Notes: generated by a model from the sequence alone, not told the origin. A stretch of DNA of 64,000 nucleotides from Ignavibacteriales bacterium (GCA_016700155.1 CP065001.1:2542001-2606000), one strand, 5' to 3'; shown: positions 1 through 8,878, counted from the first letter of the stretch. Made by a program: numbers and translations.

Positions 1-61
1 TGCCGTCAGGCAAGGTCCAGCATCCAGCTTCCCACATTCATTCAATCAATCTTTCTTTCCA

Positions 62-244
62 TCATACGTCTTCCATCATACGTCTTACATCTTCTCTCAT
101 TCTCTCAATCTTCCCCAGCACTTCCTTTGTAAACGATTCAGCATCTATTCCGGCGTCCTTCAGATTTTCACTGATCTCCTCATCCGTATCAAACTCCGGG
201 TTTAAATAGATACTGAGCAGAGTTCTGATCTCCTCATAGCCCAT
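62..244 (-). CDS. small hypothetical protein (60 aa)
   Basis: A 60-residue acidic, probably helical protein rich in Glu and Asp. It has no signal peptide, membrane segment or motif that I recognise. The ORF begins 20 bp after the stop of the sigma-like gene and on the same strand, so the two are probably co-transcribed. That position would fit a small partner such as an anti-sigma or accessory factor, but this is inferred from position only. The frame is open from ATG to stop and the composition looks like real protein, unlike the simple repeats next to it. Confidence 0.5.
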   Translation of the reverse strand: MGYEEIRTLLSIYLNPEFDTDEEISENLKDAGIDAESFTKEVLGKIERMREDVRRMMEDV

Positions 245-264
245 ATATCCTCCGTTGACGATTT

Positions 265-831
265 TTATTTCAGAGCTTTCTGTGCCTTGTATTTAATTCT
301 TCGCACCGCGTTGTTAGCTTCGGCTATACTTACGCCTAAGTACTCGGCGGTTTCATTCACCCCGAAGCCTTCCCTCATGCAGTAAAAGACCAATTCGCAC
401 AGATCGTCTCCCTTAATTGATTTATGTACAATTTCCAGCATTTCATTTTTATCCTGCGTTGTTTCAATCTCCTCTTTGGAGATGTGATAAACATCAATAT
501 ACTTATTATCAAATGAGTCACTCAAAGCGTTGTATTCATCTGTTGATACAAGACGCTTTTCTTTTTTAGCGAGTGAATAAACGTGACTTCGTATGTTGTA
601 ATACATAAATGTATTGATATTTATCTTATCCGGTTCCCACCTCCTTTCACCCAGGTGAATTTTTAATATCATATCGGTTACCACATCGTGTGCCGTCGGT
701 TTGAATTTGTCATTCCTGAAAAATACTCTTATAAACTTTACAGCGTAGTTTATCCACACAGCCGTTGCTGTATTGTTGGTTCTGAGTACCTGTTCTATTT
801 CCGGGTTATATACTGCAGGGAGATTTTTCAT
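265..831 (-). CDS. sigma-70-like (ECF-type) regulator
   Basis: A 188-residue protein with the layout of a small sigma factor. Residues about 25-90 resemble region 2, with an aromatic and basic stretch around 'FMYYNIRSHVYSLAKKEKR'. Residues about 150-188 form a region-4-like helix-turn-helix (VNETAEYLGVSIAEANNAVRRI). The middle linker is acidic. It would direct RNA polymerase to a small promoter set; the targets are unknown. The gene is divergent from the DUF6266-like gene at 1388 and is followed by a 60-aa ORF. Similarity to known ECF groups is weak by eye, so a phage- or mobile-element-type sigma-like regulator is also possible. Confidence 0.6.
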   Translation of the reverse strand: MKNLPAVYNPEIEQVLRTNNTATAVWINYAVKFIRVFFRNDKFKPTAHDVVTDMILKIHLGERRWEPDKININTFMYYNIRSHVYSLAKKEKRLVSTDEYNALSDSFDNKYIDVYHISKEEIETTQDKNEMLEIVHKSIKGDDLCELVFYCMREGFGVNETAEYLGVSIAEANNAVRRIKYKAQKALK

Positions 832-1387
832 TGTCTGCCCTTTGCTGTTGTTATTTAATTACTCTCGCTAGCGAGGTTTTTTTTATGCACCCTATAGCAT
901 GGCTATTCAGGGCTTTATTCTGTCCGGTTTTTGATGCTTAATAATCCGCTTCTGCGGATAGTTTGACTAATCTGTAATGTGAGTTAATCATTAATACTCT
1001 CTTCCCGCCGTTTTTTACGAAAACATTTTATTTTTTTTTCTATCGCAAAATTCACTGCCCCGGGTGTATTAATGACTAATCGGAATTTGAAAAAAATTAA
1101 AAATGAAATCAATGACAGGATTAAAAAGAATTGTTCTAACCGTCTCAGGCATTCTTAAAAAGTTATGCGCCGGATGTGATCTACACTTACACTACGCTTA
1201 TACTACGCTTACTCTGCTCTTACCGAAATCTTATTATCATCCTGAAAGTAACCAAAATAAAAAATTGTGTCATTGGAGATTTTTATTCACTGAGTCATCA
1301 TCACAGAATAAAGATCCGCCTTTTAATGAATGTTTTTCTCAGTCATTAAACAAAAAATTTTAATAAATAATTTAAAGGAAATTCCCG
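832..1387. other. intergenic region between divergent genes
   Basis: About 555 bp without a convincing gene. It holds a short dyad CTCGCTAGCGAG at about 866-877 followed by a T run, and a hairpin ATCCGC-TTCT-GCGGAT at about 945-960. An 86-residue ORF at 1103-1363 has no recognisable feature and looks accidental. Promoters for both flanking genes must lie here, but I could not place them. Confidence 0.5.
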
Positions 1388-2071
1388 ATGGCAAGTGTAA
1401 AAAAAGCAATCCTCGGTCAATTGAACGGCGGCATCGCTGATGTTGTGTTCAAATCAAAAAACGGAAAAGGTTATGTCGCTTCAAAACCGGCTAGTATGAA
1501 AGTATCCAATAGTCCCCGCAGTGTTGAGATACGTTCCAAGTTCAGGATAAGCATTAAGTTCGCGCAGATGATCACATCAAACCTGATGCTTAAGGATTTA
1601 TGGAAATCTGTTAAACCGCAGAATATGTCCGCGGCAAATTATATTGTCCGTGAAAACTATCCATTCATCACCCAGACCGGTATAAATAACGGAGCGCAGA
1701 TCGTACCCGGGTTTGGCTTCACAGTCGATGGTCCGGTAATAAGCTTAACAGGTGAAAGACTGCGTGTGGATATAAACGCTCTCGGTAATGACACAGGTAT
1801 TGTTCCCGCCTCCGAACCAAACCTCAGGCTGCTGTCGGTGATCATGCTTACATCACCTGTAAATGTGGGACAAAAACCTGTTGAGTTTATGGCGTTAAGT
1901 TCGCCTTCAGTTCCCACTGTGGTTGATGCGGCACTTAATTTTACCGCCGATCTTTCCAACCAGCAGGAAAACTTATTCAGTCTTTACCAGACGAGCAAAG
2001 CATTCTGTATAATTGTATCGCTGTCCCCTGAACAAAACATTGTTCACTACTCTTCAACATTTACGGATTAA
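1388..2071 (+). CDS. DUF6266-like protein
   Basis: A 227-residue protein. The opening 'MASVKKAILGQLNGGIADVVFKSKNGKGYVASKP' pattern (residues 1-34) and the spaced 'SNSPRSVEIRSKF' stretch resemble the DUF6266 family found in Bacteroidota, whose function is unknown. It has no signal peptide or membrane segment. The ATG is preceded by AAAGGAA about 7 bp upstream, which supports the start. The gene stands alone, with a strong hairpin terminator 8 bp after the stop. The family assignment is by pattern recognition; the role remains unknown. Confidence 0.6.
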   Translation: MASVKKAILGQLNGGIADVVFKSKNGKGYVASKPASMKVSNSPRSVEIRSKFRISIKFAQMITSNLMLKDLWKSVKPQNMSAANYIVRENYPFITQTGINNGAQIVPGFGFTVDGPVISLTGERLRVDINALGNDTGIVPASEPNLRLLSVIMLTSPVNVGQKPVEFMALSSPSVPTVVDAALNFTADLSNQQENLFSLYQTSKAFCIIVSLSPEQNIVHYSSTFTD

Positions 2072-2079
2072 TATGGATA

Positions 2080-2117
2080 CTCCGCCGGCTCAGTGATGGG
2101 TCGGCGGAGGTTTTTTT
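2080..2117 (+). terminator. rho-independent terminator of the DUF6266-like gene
   Basis: Perfect 8-bp stem CTCCGCCG (2080-2087) / CGGCGGAG (2102-2109), followed by G and seven T. It begins 8 bp after the stop codon of the gene at 1388-2071. Confidence 0.9.
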
Positions 2118-2146
2118 ATAACGTCTTAATGTCTCTGATGTATTTC

Positions 2147-2214
2147 GTCCCTACGGGACTTGGGTAATCAGGGTGTTATCTTTATTCTAACAATATTAAA
2201 TCCCTACGGGATTT
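2147..2214. repeat. paired short palindromes with TCCCTACGGGA core
   Basis: GTCCCTACGGGAC at 2147-2159 and AAATCCCTACGGGATTT at 2198-2214 share the core but differ in the outer base pair (G-C against A-T). The change is compensatory. Confidence 0.75.
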
Positions 2215-2219
2215 TAATA

Positions 2220-2860
2220 CTAAGGCATCAGGTATCCGGCATCAAGCTTCCCGCATTCATTCAATCAATCATTCATCCATTCTTTGATTTTCCACTCTCT
2301 CATTTATCATTTAACACTTGTCATTCAACATTTCCTTTCCCCTTCCCGCATTCATTCAATCAATCATTCATTCTAAATTTATCCACTTCGCACATACTTC
2401 GGAGGGCTCAGTATGACACGTTGTTTTTCCAGCATCCGGTATCTGGTATCTGGTATCTGGTATCCAGTATCCAGCTTCCCGCATTCATCCAATCATTCAT
2501 CCATTCTTTAATTTTCCACTCTCTCATTTATCATTTAACACTTATCATTCAACATTTCCTTTCCCCTTCCCGCATTCATCCAATCATTCATCCATTCTTT
2601 AATTTTCCACTCTCTCATTTATCATTTAACACTTATCATTCAACATTTCCTTCCCCCTTCCCGCATTCATCCAATCAATCATTCATTCTTAATTCATCAG
2701 CTCCGCACATACTTCGGTGGCAGTGCCACTCAGTATGACACATCGTTCTTACCACTTTCTAAATCCACTCATTCAATCATTCTTTCAATCTTTCAATCTT
2801 CCTCACAATTTTTTCCAGTATCCAGTATCTTGTATCCAATATCATCTTTCACCCCATTCA
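2220..2860. repeat. composite simple-repeat array
   Basis: A gene-free stretch built from repeat modules. Two tandem 91-bp units start at 2480 and 2571, and a third copy begins at 2662; a diverged copy spans about 2252-2346. Each starts with 'CGCATTCATYCAATC' and runs into T-rich '…CATTTATCATTTAACAC…' sequence. A heptanucleotide run of GGTATCT/GTATCCA units lies at about 2438-2475 and again at about 2815-2850. Palindromes of the CATACTTCGG…CAGTATGACA type lie at 2393-2418 and 2708-2740. Long ORFs here (for example 2160-2738) are products of the repeats, not genes. Confidence 0.85.
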
Positions 2861-2948
2861 CTCTCTCAAATAAAAGTATTAATTTTCGATTATAACATGT
2901 TCAAAATATTTAGTTCACATTTTTTTTGAATTAAATCAAGAGATATTT

Positions 2949-4031
2949 ATGCAAGAAGAAAAACTTGGGCACCTTTTAATTTTTATACTCCTCTCTTTGC
3001 TCATCGGTTGCGGCAAGAATGATTCACCCAATAATCCCGGCACTACGAATACCGGTGACACCTGGTCAGTCGTCGGAAATCTTAATGCAAACAATTCTGT
3101 TTATACCTTAACCTCTGATCCTGCAGGTAATATTTATGCCGCCGGAAGCTTTAAGAATACCGCCGGCTTCTATTATGTTGCAAAATGGAATGGGACTACC
3201 TGGACAGACATAGGAATGGAAGCAAACGACAATATCAGAACTCTGTGTTCAGATGTCCTCGGTAATGTTTATGCAATCGGAGATTTTACCGATGCAAACA
3301 ATCACTACTACATTGCAAAATGGAATGGCAGCAGCTGGTCCAGAATTTATAACACTTTATATCAGTATGCTGAAACAAGACAGTTTCATGCAATCTGTAC
3401 TGATCTTGCAGGGAATGTTTTTGCATCTAATGGCGATCTGACTACTTCTAATAAGTACTATGTTACAAAATGGAATGGTTCGGTTATGTCACAAATCGGA
3501 AGTATAAATGCAAACTGGGGTATCCATACATTAACCGCTGATTTAAATGGCAATCTCTATGCAGCAGGAAGTTTTACAGATAATAGTGGTAATTACTATG
3601 TAGCTAAATGGAACGGCGCAGCCTGGTCTGATATCGGTCTGAATGTAACAAGTGATATAGATGAACTCTGTTCTGATAAACTTGGTAATGTATATGCTAT
3701 TGGAGGATTTAAAAATGCAAACCAAAAATTCTATGTTGCAAAATGGAATGGCAGCAGCTGGAGCGATATAGGCTTAAACGCAAACGCATATATTTATGAA
3801 ATTTGTACGGATGTAAACAACAATTTATTTGCGGTTGGTGGATTTACTGATGGTTCAGTTTATACCGAAGGCAAAAATTACGTTGCAAAGTGGAACGGTA
3901 CCTCGTGGACAAATTTAGGCGGTTTGGTAGGAGTTGGTAACGGCGGCGCTCTCTGTACAGCCCCTGATGGTAAAGTTTATGTCAGTGGTTTTAATAGCAC
4001 AAATGGCGTTCACGTAGCTGTCCATAATTAA
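2949..4031 (+). CDS. repeat-containing lipoprotein, probable beta-propeller
   Basis: A 360-residue lipoprotein. The N-terminus is a lipoprotein signal with lipobox LIGC (Cys at about residue 21). It is followed by a Ser/Asn/Gly/Thr linker and six units of about 45-50 residues. Each unit contains 'Y-Y-V-A-K-W-N-G-x-x-W-x-x-I-G', preceded by 'D-x-x-G-N-x-Y-A-x-G-x-F'. The spacing and the aromatic-Gly pattern suggest blades of a beta-propeller displayed on the outer membrane surface. The gene is monocistronic, bounded by repeat arrays and by its own terminator. The ligand is unknown. The near-identical units could recombine and change the copy number. Confidence 0.8.
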   Translation: MQEEKLGHLLIFILLSLLIGCGKNDSPNNPGTTNTGDTWSVVGNLNANNSVYTLTSDPAGNIYAAGSFKNTAGFYYVAKWNGTTWTDIGMEANDNIRTLCSDVLGNVYAIGDFTDANNHYYIAKWNGSSWSRIYNTLYQYAETRQFHAICTDLAGNVFASNGDLTTSNKYYVTKWNGSVMSQIGSINANWGIHTLTADLNGNLYAAGSFTDNSGNYYVAKWNGAAWSDIGLNVTSDIDELCSDKLGNVYAIGGFKNANQKFYVAKWNGSSWSDIGLNANAYIYEICTDVNNNLFAVGGFTDGSVYTEGKNYVAKWNGTSWTNLGGLVGVGNGGALCTAPDGKVYVSGFNSTNGVHVAVHN

Positions 4032-4054
4032 TTTTTTATAACCTGATTCATTCC

Positions 4055-4086
4055 TAAAGACGAGCAGTGACTCGTCTTTATTTTTT
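4055..4086 (+). terminator. rho-independent terminator of the lipoprotein gene
   Basis: Stem AAAGACGAG (4056-4064) / CTCGTCTTT (4071-4079) with a 6-nt loop, then A and six T. It lies 25 bp after the stop codon at 4031. Confidence 0.9.
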
Positions 4087-4109
4087 ATAGTATTAATTAA
4101 TCAGTAAAT

Positions 4110-4372
4110 ATTCTATCAATCTTTCAATCTTTCCATCTTTAAATTTTTCAATCATTCATTCTTCCATTCCCTTCGCCTCAGCCTTAGCCTCTTTCCTCAC
4201 CTCGTGCTCACCACTGCCGGACATACTTCGGCGGGCTCAGTATGACACGTTGTTTTTCCAGCATCCGGTATCTGATATCCGGCATCAAGTTTTCCGCATT
4301 CATTCAATCAATCTTTCCCTCTTCCATCACACATCTTCCATCACACATCTTACATCTTCCCTTTCCTGCTCA
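4110..4372. repeat. composite simple-repeat array, second copy
   Basis: Same modules as at 2220-2860: TTTCAATCTTTC-type units, a CATACTTCGGCGGGCTCAGT…TGACA palindrome at 4222-4247, CCGGTATCTGATATCC heptamers near 4265, the 'CGCATTCATTCAATCAATC' unit, then CATCACACATCTTCCATCAC. Short ORFs in this stretch are not genes. Confidence 0.8.
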
Positions 4373-5089
4373 TCAGCTATTATATATCACCGGCATTTTG
4401 AATTTCCATTTGTTCCACAACTCTTCATTCATCAATAATTCAATCATAAAATGACTGACATTTATTCTGCTTGTATTTCCTGCATCAAAAATGGGACTGC
4501 GTTTCGGCGATTCAATAATTTCATACCCGCTTACTTTCTCTTCGTTCGTTAGTGAGTCCGGCCGCACAGCAGTCCATTCTATATTTGGATTATTCTCAGT
4601 AATATTTTCAGAAAGATACTCAGCGGCAGTTACATTATCTTTATGCGGCGGAAGAATAAAATACAGGAGAGACATCACTATCCTATCTGCTAATGAATAG
4701 TTCTCTTTTATTTTTATGTTCATGTTTCCTGTTGTATTCATCAGGATCAGTTTCACATTTTCTTTTTTGCTTTTTGTGATTGCCTCACAGATATTTTTTA
4801 AAGAATCTGTTACAAGCCTTCTCGGTTTTCCATACAATCCCTTAAAGGAAATATTATGTCCAAGACAGCAAACAACAGCATTGCAATCACTGATCAACTC
4901 AAGATTCTTATTTAAATCAAATTCAGAAATGTTCCCGATTATAATTTGTAAAAGATCATTATTCTTTAATTCATTTAGTTTCGGGCTTTCAGCGCGTGCA
5001 ACAACCTTGACACTAACATTTCTATTCAACAGTTGTTTTACAACCAGTATGCCTGTTGCGCCGGTAGCACCAAGAACTAAAACTTTCAT
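4373..5089 (-). CDS. NAD(P)-binding SDR-like (NmrA/BVR-B type) protein
   Basis: A 238-residue atypical short-chain dehydrogenase-like protein. The Rossmann entry motif GATGATG lies at residues 7-13 after a beta strand (MKVLVLGATGATG). A basic residue after the second strand (VVAR) would favour NADPH. 'NAVVCCLGHN' and 'LILMNTTG' mark the fourth and fifth strands. The length fits the NAD(P)H-binding family PF13460. The substrate cannot be inferred. It is the last gene of the minus-strand run from 8534, 70 bp after the HEFGH protein, so it may be an operon tail or an independent unit. Its 3' end runs to the edge of a repeat array. Confidence 0.75.
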   Translation of the reverse strand: MKVLVLGATGATGILVVKQLLNRNVSVKVVARAESPKLNELKNNDLLQIIIGNISEFDLNKNLELISDCNAVVCCLGHNISFKGLYGKPRRLVTDSLKNICEAITKSKKENVKLILMNTTGNMNIKIKENYSLADRIVMSLLYFILPPHKDNVTAAEYLSENITENNPNIEWTAVRPDSLTNEEKVSGYEIIESPKRSPIFDAGNTSRINVSHFMIELLMNEELWNKWKFKMPVIYNS

Positions 5090-5159
5090 AAATATTCCTC
5101 AAACTTTTTTTGTTTTTAATTTAAAGTTATTCTGTTCTAGAACTGTCAAAACATATTAT

Positions 5160-5699
5160 TTAATGACCGGTAAGTTCATAAGTCGCTATTACCATAAGCT
5201 GACATAAAATACTTACCGTAAAGAAGTAACCAATATGTTTTAAATCTACCTTGAGTTTGTAACTTGCTCTTATAACGATCAGAATCAAAATTAGATGAAC
5301 AATTATTGCTGCTGTATATTTTCCAATTCCCATAAGTCTTGATATTCCTGCTTCATCCTGCTGACTAAATCCTCCGAAGACAAGCGAAAAAAAACGGATT
5401 TCAAATTGAAAAAATAAAACCGGGTAAGCATACACTGATGAATATTCTTCCAGGATGAAAAGTGAAATCAAAGCCAACAGTATTGTAAATGCAGAACCGC
5501 CAATACTTACATATAAATCATCGCTTTCATTCATATAGTGTCCGGCTTTGGGCCAAACATAGTTTAAACTATAATACATATCATTCCCTAATATCTCGCC
5601 TATACTCCAATGTCCGAATTCGTGAAAGAGATATGAGAAATAAGCGATTGGAATTAGCAACAAGTAAAGTCTGACTAATATTTTATTTTGAACTAACAA
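5160..5699 (-). CDS. membrane protein with HEFGH motif, M50-like
   Basis: A 179-residue integral membrane protein with about four to five hydrophobic segments. The first carries HEFGH (residues 26-30), which matches the zinc metalloprotease HExxH signature. 'SIGGSAFT' follows at about residue 67 and resembles the glycine-rich second element of M50 intramembrane proteases. A 'QDEAG' patch at about residue 117 could supply a third metal ligand. The canonical NxxPxxxLDG motif is absent, so proteolytic activity is uncertain. It starts 7 bp after the preceding metalloprotein gene and is clearly co-transcribed with it. Confidence 0.6.
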   Translation of the reverse strand: MLVQNKILVRLYLLLIPIAYFSYLFHEFGHWSIGEILGNDMYYSLNYVWPKAGHYMNESDDLYVSIGGSAFTILLALISLFILEEYSSVYAYPVLFFQFEIRFFSLVFGGFSQQDEAGISRLMGIGKYTAAIIVHLILILIVIRASYKLKVDLKHIGYFFTVSILCQLMVIATYELTGH

Positions 5700-5706
5700 A
5701 ATTTTA

Positions 5707-6504
5707 TCAATCTTTTATCTCTAAAAAAGTGTAGAAGTCGTTCTCTATATCAGAAAAATTTTTATTATAAATAGATGCAAAGACATTATCATTTTCTTCA
5801 ATAGACTTCCATAGATTCGCATAGTTATCAATTCCATAGGATGTTATTAAGTATTTTATAAATGCACCGCAAACTATTGCTTTATCCTCATAATCATCAT
5901 TGCTATTTTCTTTTATTATTTTTGATAACCGGTATGTTTCATCACTCAGTATTTCTTTGGCTTTTTTATAAAAGTCGAACTTAAAGAATTTTGTTTCATC
6001 AATATAAAATGCAAAACCTTCCTGCATAAGAAAATCATATTTCTTTGACTTCAGATAACCCCAGAAATGCTGGCTCATAAGATGACCAATTTCATGAGCT
6101 CCCGTGGCATTATCTTTATTATAATAAGTTGACCAGTATTCTGTTAACGTATGAGCATTTGAATTAACCTGCGTCTTAAGGTATTTCTCCTTATCAGAAT
6201 TAAATATCCAGAGATTAATTTTGGGCAGAGTATCAATATTGTTTACAGACATTATTCCGGCTATGTGACTTATATTGTTTTCCTGGCTTTCAATTATTGG
6301 CTGGATTAAATCACTGTCCACTTTCTTACTTGCATAGTAAATAAAATGTTTGCTTTCATATTTTTTCCAGAACAATGAATCTTTAAGAAGGTACTTAGGG
6401 TTATTCATTTCCATTAATGATGCGGGAAATTTTATTTGCCCATTACAACTTTGTAATAAAGCCGAGAATATAATTACTACTATATAATTGACTGCCTTTC
6501 CCAC
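5707..6504 (-). CDS. lipoprotein with gluzincin-like HEIGH site
   Basis: A 265-residue protein with a lipoprotein signal ending in LLQSC (Cys at about 20). The zinc site HEIGH lies at about residue 137, and 'QEGFAFYID' about 25 residues later supplies a downstream Glu, the arrangement of gluzincin peptidases. It resembles the peptidase-MA-like fold of secreted bacterial proteins with a 'YESKHFIYYAS' opening. It probably acts on the periplasmic or surface side. It sits between the 148-aa membrane gene (41 bp upstream) and the HEFGH gene (7 bp downstream). The substrate is unknown. Confidence 0.65.
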   Translation of the reverse strand: MGKAVNYIVVIIFSALLQSCNGQIKFPASLMEMNNPKYLLKDSLFWKKYESKHFIYYASKKVDSDLIQPIIESQENNISHIAGIMSVNNIDTLPKINLWIFNSDKEKYLKTQVNSNAHTLTEYWSTYYNKDNATGAHEIGHLMSQHFWGYLKSKKYDFLMQEGFAFYIDETKFFKFDFYKKAKEILSDETYRLSKIIKENSNDDYEDKAIVCGAFIKYLITSYGIDNYANLWKSIEENDNVFASIYNKNFSDIENDFYTFLEIKD

Positions 6505-6545
6505 TATTACTCCAAACGAAAATTAAATATCATAATTTATTAAAA

Positions 6546-6992
6546 TCAAATTGAGTGATTTATTCTTTTACTAAAAGCGAATAAAGATCCGCTTAATGCT
6601 GAGAGTAAAATTATTGGTGCCAGAACTTTGAAGGAAAAAGGAGTTCCGAAGAAAAAGTACAATGGGAATATCTGCTCTGCGATTAATCGTACTATCAAAA
6701 AATAGACTGTTAGTCCAAATGCATATAATACGATTTTCATTACGTTTGTTTTAAAAATAAGCTTTGGTGTTAAACAATAGAATGACCAGTAAAATACGGG
6801 AACAGAACCGAGTAGTGATATTACTATTAAATCGAAATTAGTAACAATAATCTCACTGTAGCTTTGCGAGCTGCTTACAGTGATTCCGGGTAGCGAACTT
6901 ATATCATGTAAAGCCCATTTAAAGTAAAGTATGATTGCCGGGACAGCTGTCCAGAATAAAAGATGTAATCCGGCTTTAGTAATTGTTTTCAT
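6546..6992 (-). CDS. small polytopic membrane protein
   Basis: A 148-residue hydrophobic protein with about four predicted membrane segments: residues about 8-25, 45-70, 80-105 and 115-140. It has no charged catalytic motif that I recognise. The first segment and the following loop resemble the N-terminal membrane part of some LytS-type sensors, but there is no kinase domain. It lies 39 bp after the T9SS gene and 41 bp before the lipoprotein metalloprotease, so it is almost certainly in their operon. Function unknown. Confidence 0.6.
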   Translation of the reverse strand: MKTITKAGLHLLFWTAVPAIILYFKWALHDISSLPGITVSSSQSYSEIIVTNFDLIVISLLGSVPVFYWSFYCLTPKLIFKTNVMKIVLYAFGLTVYFLIVRLIAEQIFPLYFFFGTPFSFKVLAPIILLSALSGSLFAFSKRINHSI

Positions 6993-7031
6993 AAGATCTC
7001 CATTTTTAGTCTAATATTCTATCTGTTGATA

Positions 7032-8534
7032 TTACTTCATTACCACCATTTTCTTTTGATCGCTAAAAGTATTTGTCTTCAGTACGTAAAAATATATCCC
7101 GCTTGCTAACTGTTTGCCCCCAATTACCGAATGGAAATTAACTTCATAATTCCCCGCAGGCTTGAACTCATCAACTAAAGTCGCAACTAATTTTCCAAGA
7201 ACATCATAAACCTTAAGTGTTACGTTTTGTAGAGACGCATCGCGATGCGTCTCTACAGAGGGTATACTAAATTTTATTTTTGTATCCGGGTTAAAAGGAT
7301 TGGGATAATTCTGAAAAAGTTTATAATCATTTAAACTCTGCAGATCATCCGAAACATCAGTTAATGGGTTTTCAATTTTGATATTGAATGTGCATGATGT
7401 TTGAGCATTTGCAGTATCGGTAGCTATGATCTTTATTGAATTGTTTCCTGCTGCTGCCGGTACACCTGATAGCGTTCTGGAAAATGGATCAAAGCTTAAC
7501 CAGGCAGGAAGCGGACTTCCGTTACTTAAAGCGGCGGAGTATGTCAGCGTATTATTACCATCATCATCAACAAACGTTGTATCCGGAAAAGTGTAACTGA
7601 AATTAGCACCAATTGAATCAGTCTGATTAGGAATCTGAAAGTTTAAATACGGTGTGTAGTTTGTATGCTTCAGACTATCAATAATGTTATCGATCCTTAT
7701 CCAGTAAGTATAATATGACGGCCAGCTTAATCCGCCGGAGGTAAAGAAAAAGTACTTACCATCACTTGAAATGAATTGCCCGTATTCCCAGTTATTTCCA
7801 GGGGTATTGATTGGTTCTTCCAGTTTTTTAGGGTTTGTCCATTTCCCATTCTCACTCTTAAAACTTAAATACATATCGGCTGTTCCGCCGTTTGGTGTTC
7901 TGGAGACTATTAAATATGATTCGTCGGCGGCAATTAAAAAATCATTTTCCTGCAAAGAACTATTTAATGGTCTGCCTAAATTTTGAAAAACAGTATCACC
8001 GTTTTCCATTATTAACTTGCATATCTCGCCGTCTGAAGCAGAACCTTCGTAATATGTAGATATGTAGAAATTATCTGTCTCTGTTTTCTGCAGATAGTGT
8101 GTCTTGAGGTTTTGTGATATCAAACGAACCGGAACGCTCCAGCCATTGCTTACTCTTTTCGAGTAGTATGCGTGAAAAGTATTATCCTGCAGGTATATGA
8201 TGCTGTCATCAGGAGATAATTTCGGTGCCATAAATCCTTCAAATAAATTTTCAGGACCTTGCCACCTGTTATCCTGGTACTTGAAATATTTTATTCTGTA
8301 ACTGGAAGCCGGGTAAGTATTAAGTTCACCATAATATATTTCCGTTCCGTCAGAAGTAATCGCAATTCTTTCACATGCCCGATGACCTGCTGTAACAGGT
8401 AAATTAAAAATCTTAGGAATATTTCCCGGAGGGGTTTGCCCCAGGTATAAACTGTCTTGTGGTATTTCTTGCGGAAATAAATTGATTGATGAGCTAATCA
8501 ATAGCGTAAAAAATATATTGAAGTATCTTTTCAT
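7032..8534 (-). CDS. T9SS-exported PD40/Ig-like protein
   Basis: A 500-residue secreted protein. It has a signal peptide (residues 1-21), then a PD40-type beta-propeller region (about 40-290) with repeated 'SPDDSIIYL' and 'SSDGKYFFFTS' strands. An Ig-like putative cadherin (He_PIG) domain follows at about 305-390 ('LSFDPFSRTLSGVP'). The C-terminus is a T9SS sorting domain from 'NYPNPFNPDTKIKFSIP' (about 408) to the end. Export through the type IX system and surface anchoring are expected from the family. A palindrome-encoded peptide at about residues 426-436 interrupts the sorting domain in frame. The gene heads a five-gene minus-strand run, with LytTR-type direct repeats about 100-135 bp upstream. 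Confidence 0.85.
   Translation of the reverse strand: MKRYFNIFFTLLISSSINLFPQEIPQDSLYLGQTPPGNIPKIFNLPVTAGHRACERIAITSDGTEIYYGELNTYPASSYRIKYFKYQDNRWQGPENLFEGFMAPKLSPDDSIIYLQDNTFHAYYSKRVSNGWSVPVRLISQNLKTHYLQKTETDNFYISTYYEGSASDGEICKLIMENGDTVFQNLGRPLNSSLQENDFLIAADESYLIVSRTPNGGTADMYLSFKSENGKWTNPKKLEEPINTPGNNWEYGQFISSDGKYFFFTSGGLSWPSYYTYWIRIDNIIDSLKHTNYTPYLNFQIPNQTDSIGANFSYTFPDTTFVDDDGNNTLTYSAALSNGSPLPAWLSFDPFSRTLSGVPAAAGNNSIKIIATDTANAQTSCTFNIKIENPLTDVSDDLQSLNDYKLFQNYPNPFNPDTKIKFSIPSVETHRDASLQNVTLKVYDVLGKLVATLVDEFKPAGNYEVNFHSVIGGKQLASGIYFYVLKTNTFSDQKKMVVMK
7228..7257. repeat. 30-bp perfect palindrome inside the T9SS gene
   Basis: Two perfect 15-bp arms, TGTAGAGACGCATCG and its complement, with no loop. 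It falls inside the 7032-8534 reading frame and encodes the extra residues VETHRDASLQ between two strands of the sorting domain. It is of the GTAGAGACGC type, known to me as an intergenic repeat in Bacteroidota and some other phyla. Confidence 0.9.
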
Positions 8535-8878
8535 AATGAAATCCTTTGAAACTATTGTTAAATCTTATACTGGAAAAAACATTAATTAATTCCGGAAGAA
8601 AAATAGTTGGGATTACCAGGTTATTTTAGAAATCTCTTGTTAAGTGCACCAGCAGCTTGTGAAGTGCATCTTTGATTTACAATTGAGAAGTTATTTTAGT
8701 TGGGATTAATGATTTGATTGTAAAAATTATTCTAAAGATTAATTAAGCATTTGGGTGAGTCTGGTAAATCAATAAACTTACAAGCGGGTACTAAACCATT
8801 ATCAATTTGAATTATTTACGTTTGCCTTTTTGTTATCCGTCCATCCGGAATTTAGATTTTGCAATATCGATCGAATGC
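8535..8878. other. intergenic region holding the T9SS-operon promoter
   Basis: 344 bp between two minus-strand genes. The only clear structure is the direct-repeat pair at 8636-8669, annotated separately. The rest is AT-rich with no recognisable gene or hairpin terminator. Confidence 0.5.
8636..8669 (-). promoter_or_regulatory. putative LytTR-type direct-repeat operator
   Basis: On the minus strand TGCACTTCACAAG and TGCACTTAACAAG occur as direct repeats exactly 20 bp apart, about 100-135 bp upstream of the T9SS gene start at 8534. LytTR regulators bind paired direct repeats spaced about two helical turns. The same pair occurs upstream of 11319, next to a LytTR regulator gene. Confidence 0.7.

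Noticed and set aside
1103..1363. 86-residue ORF upstream of the DUF6266-like gene
   Set aside because: No domain, no ribosome-binding site and low-complexity TTACACTACGC repeats inside; more likely a leader region.
2480..2661. CRISPR array
   Set aside because: The 91-bp units are tandem copies without distinct spacers; no cas gene is in the window.
2160..2738. 192-residue plus-strand ORF in the repeat array
   Set aside because: The translation consists of repeated Ser/Phe/His-rich segments that mirror the 91-bp tandem units; no initiation signal and no domain.
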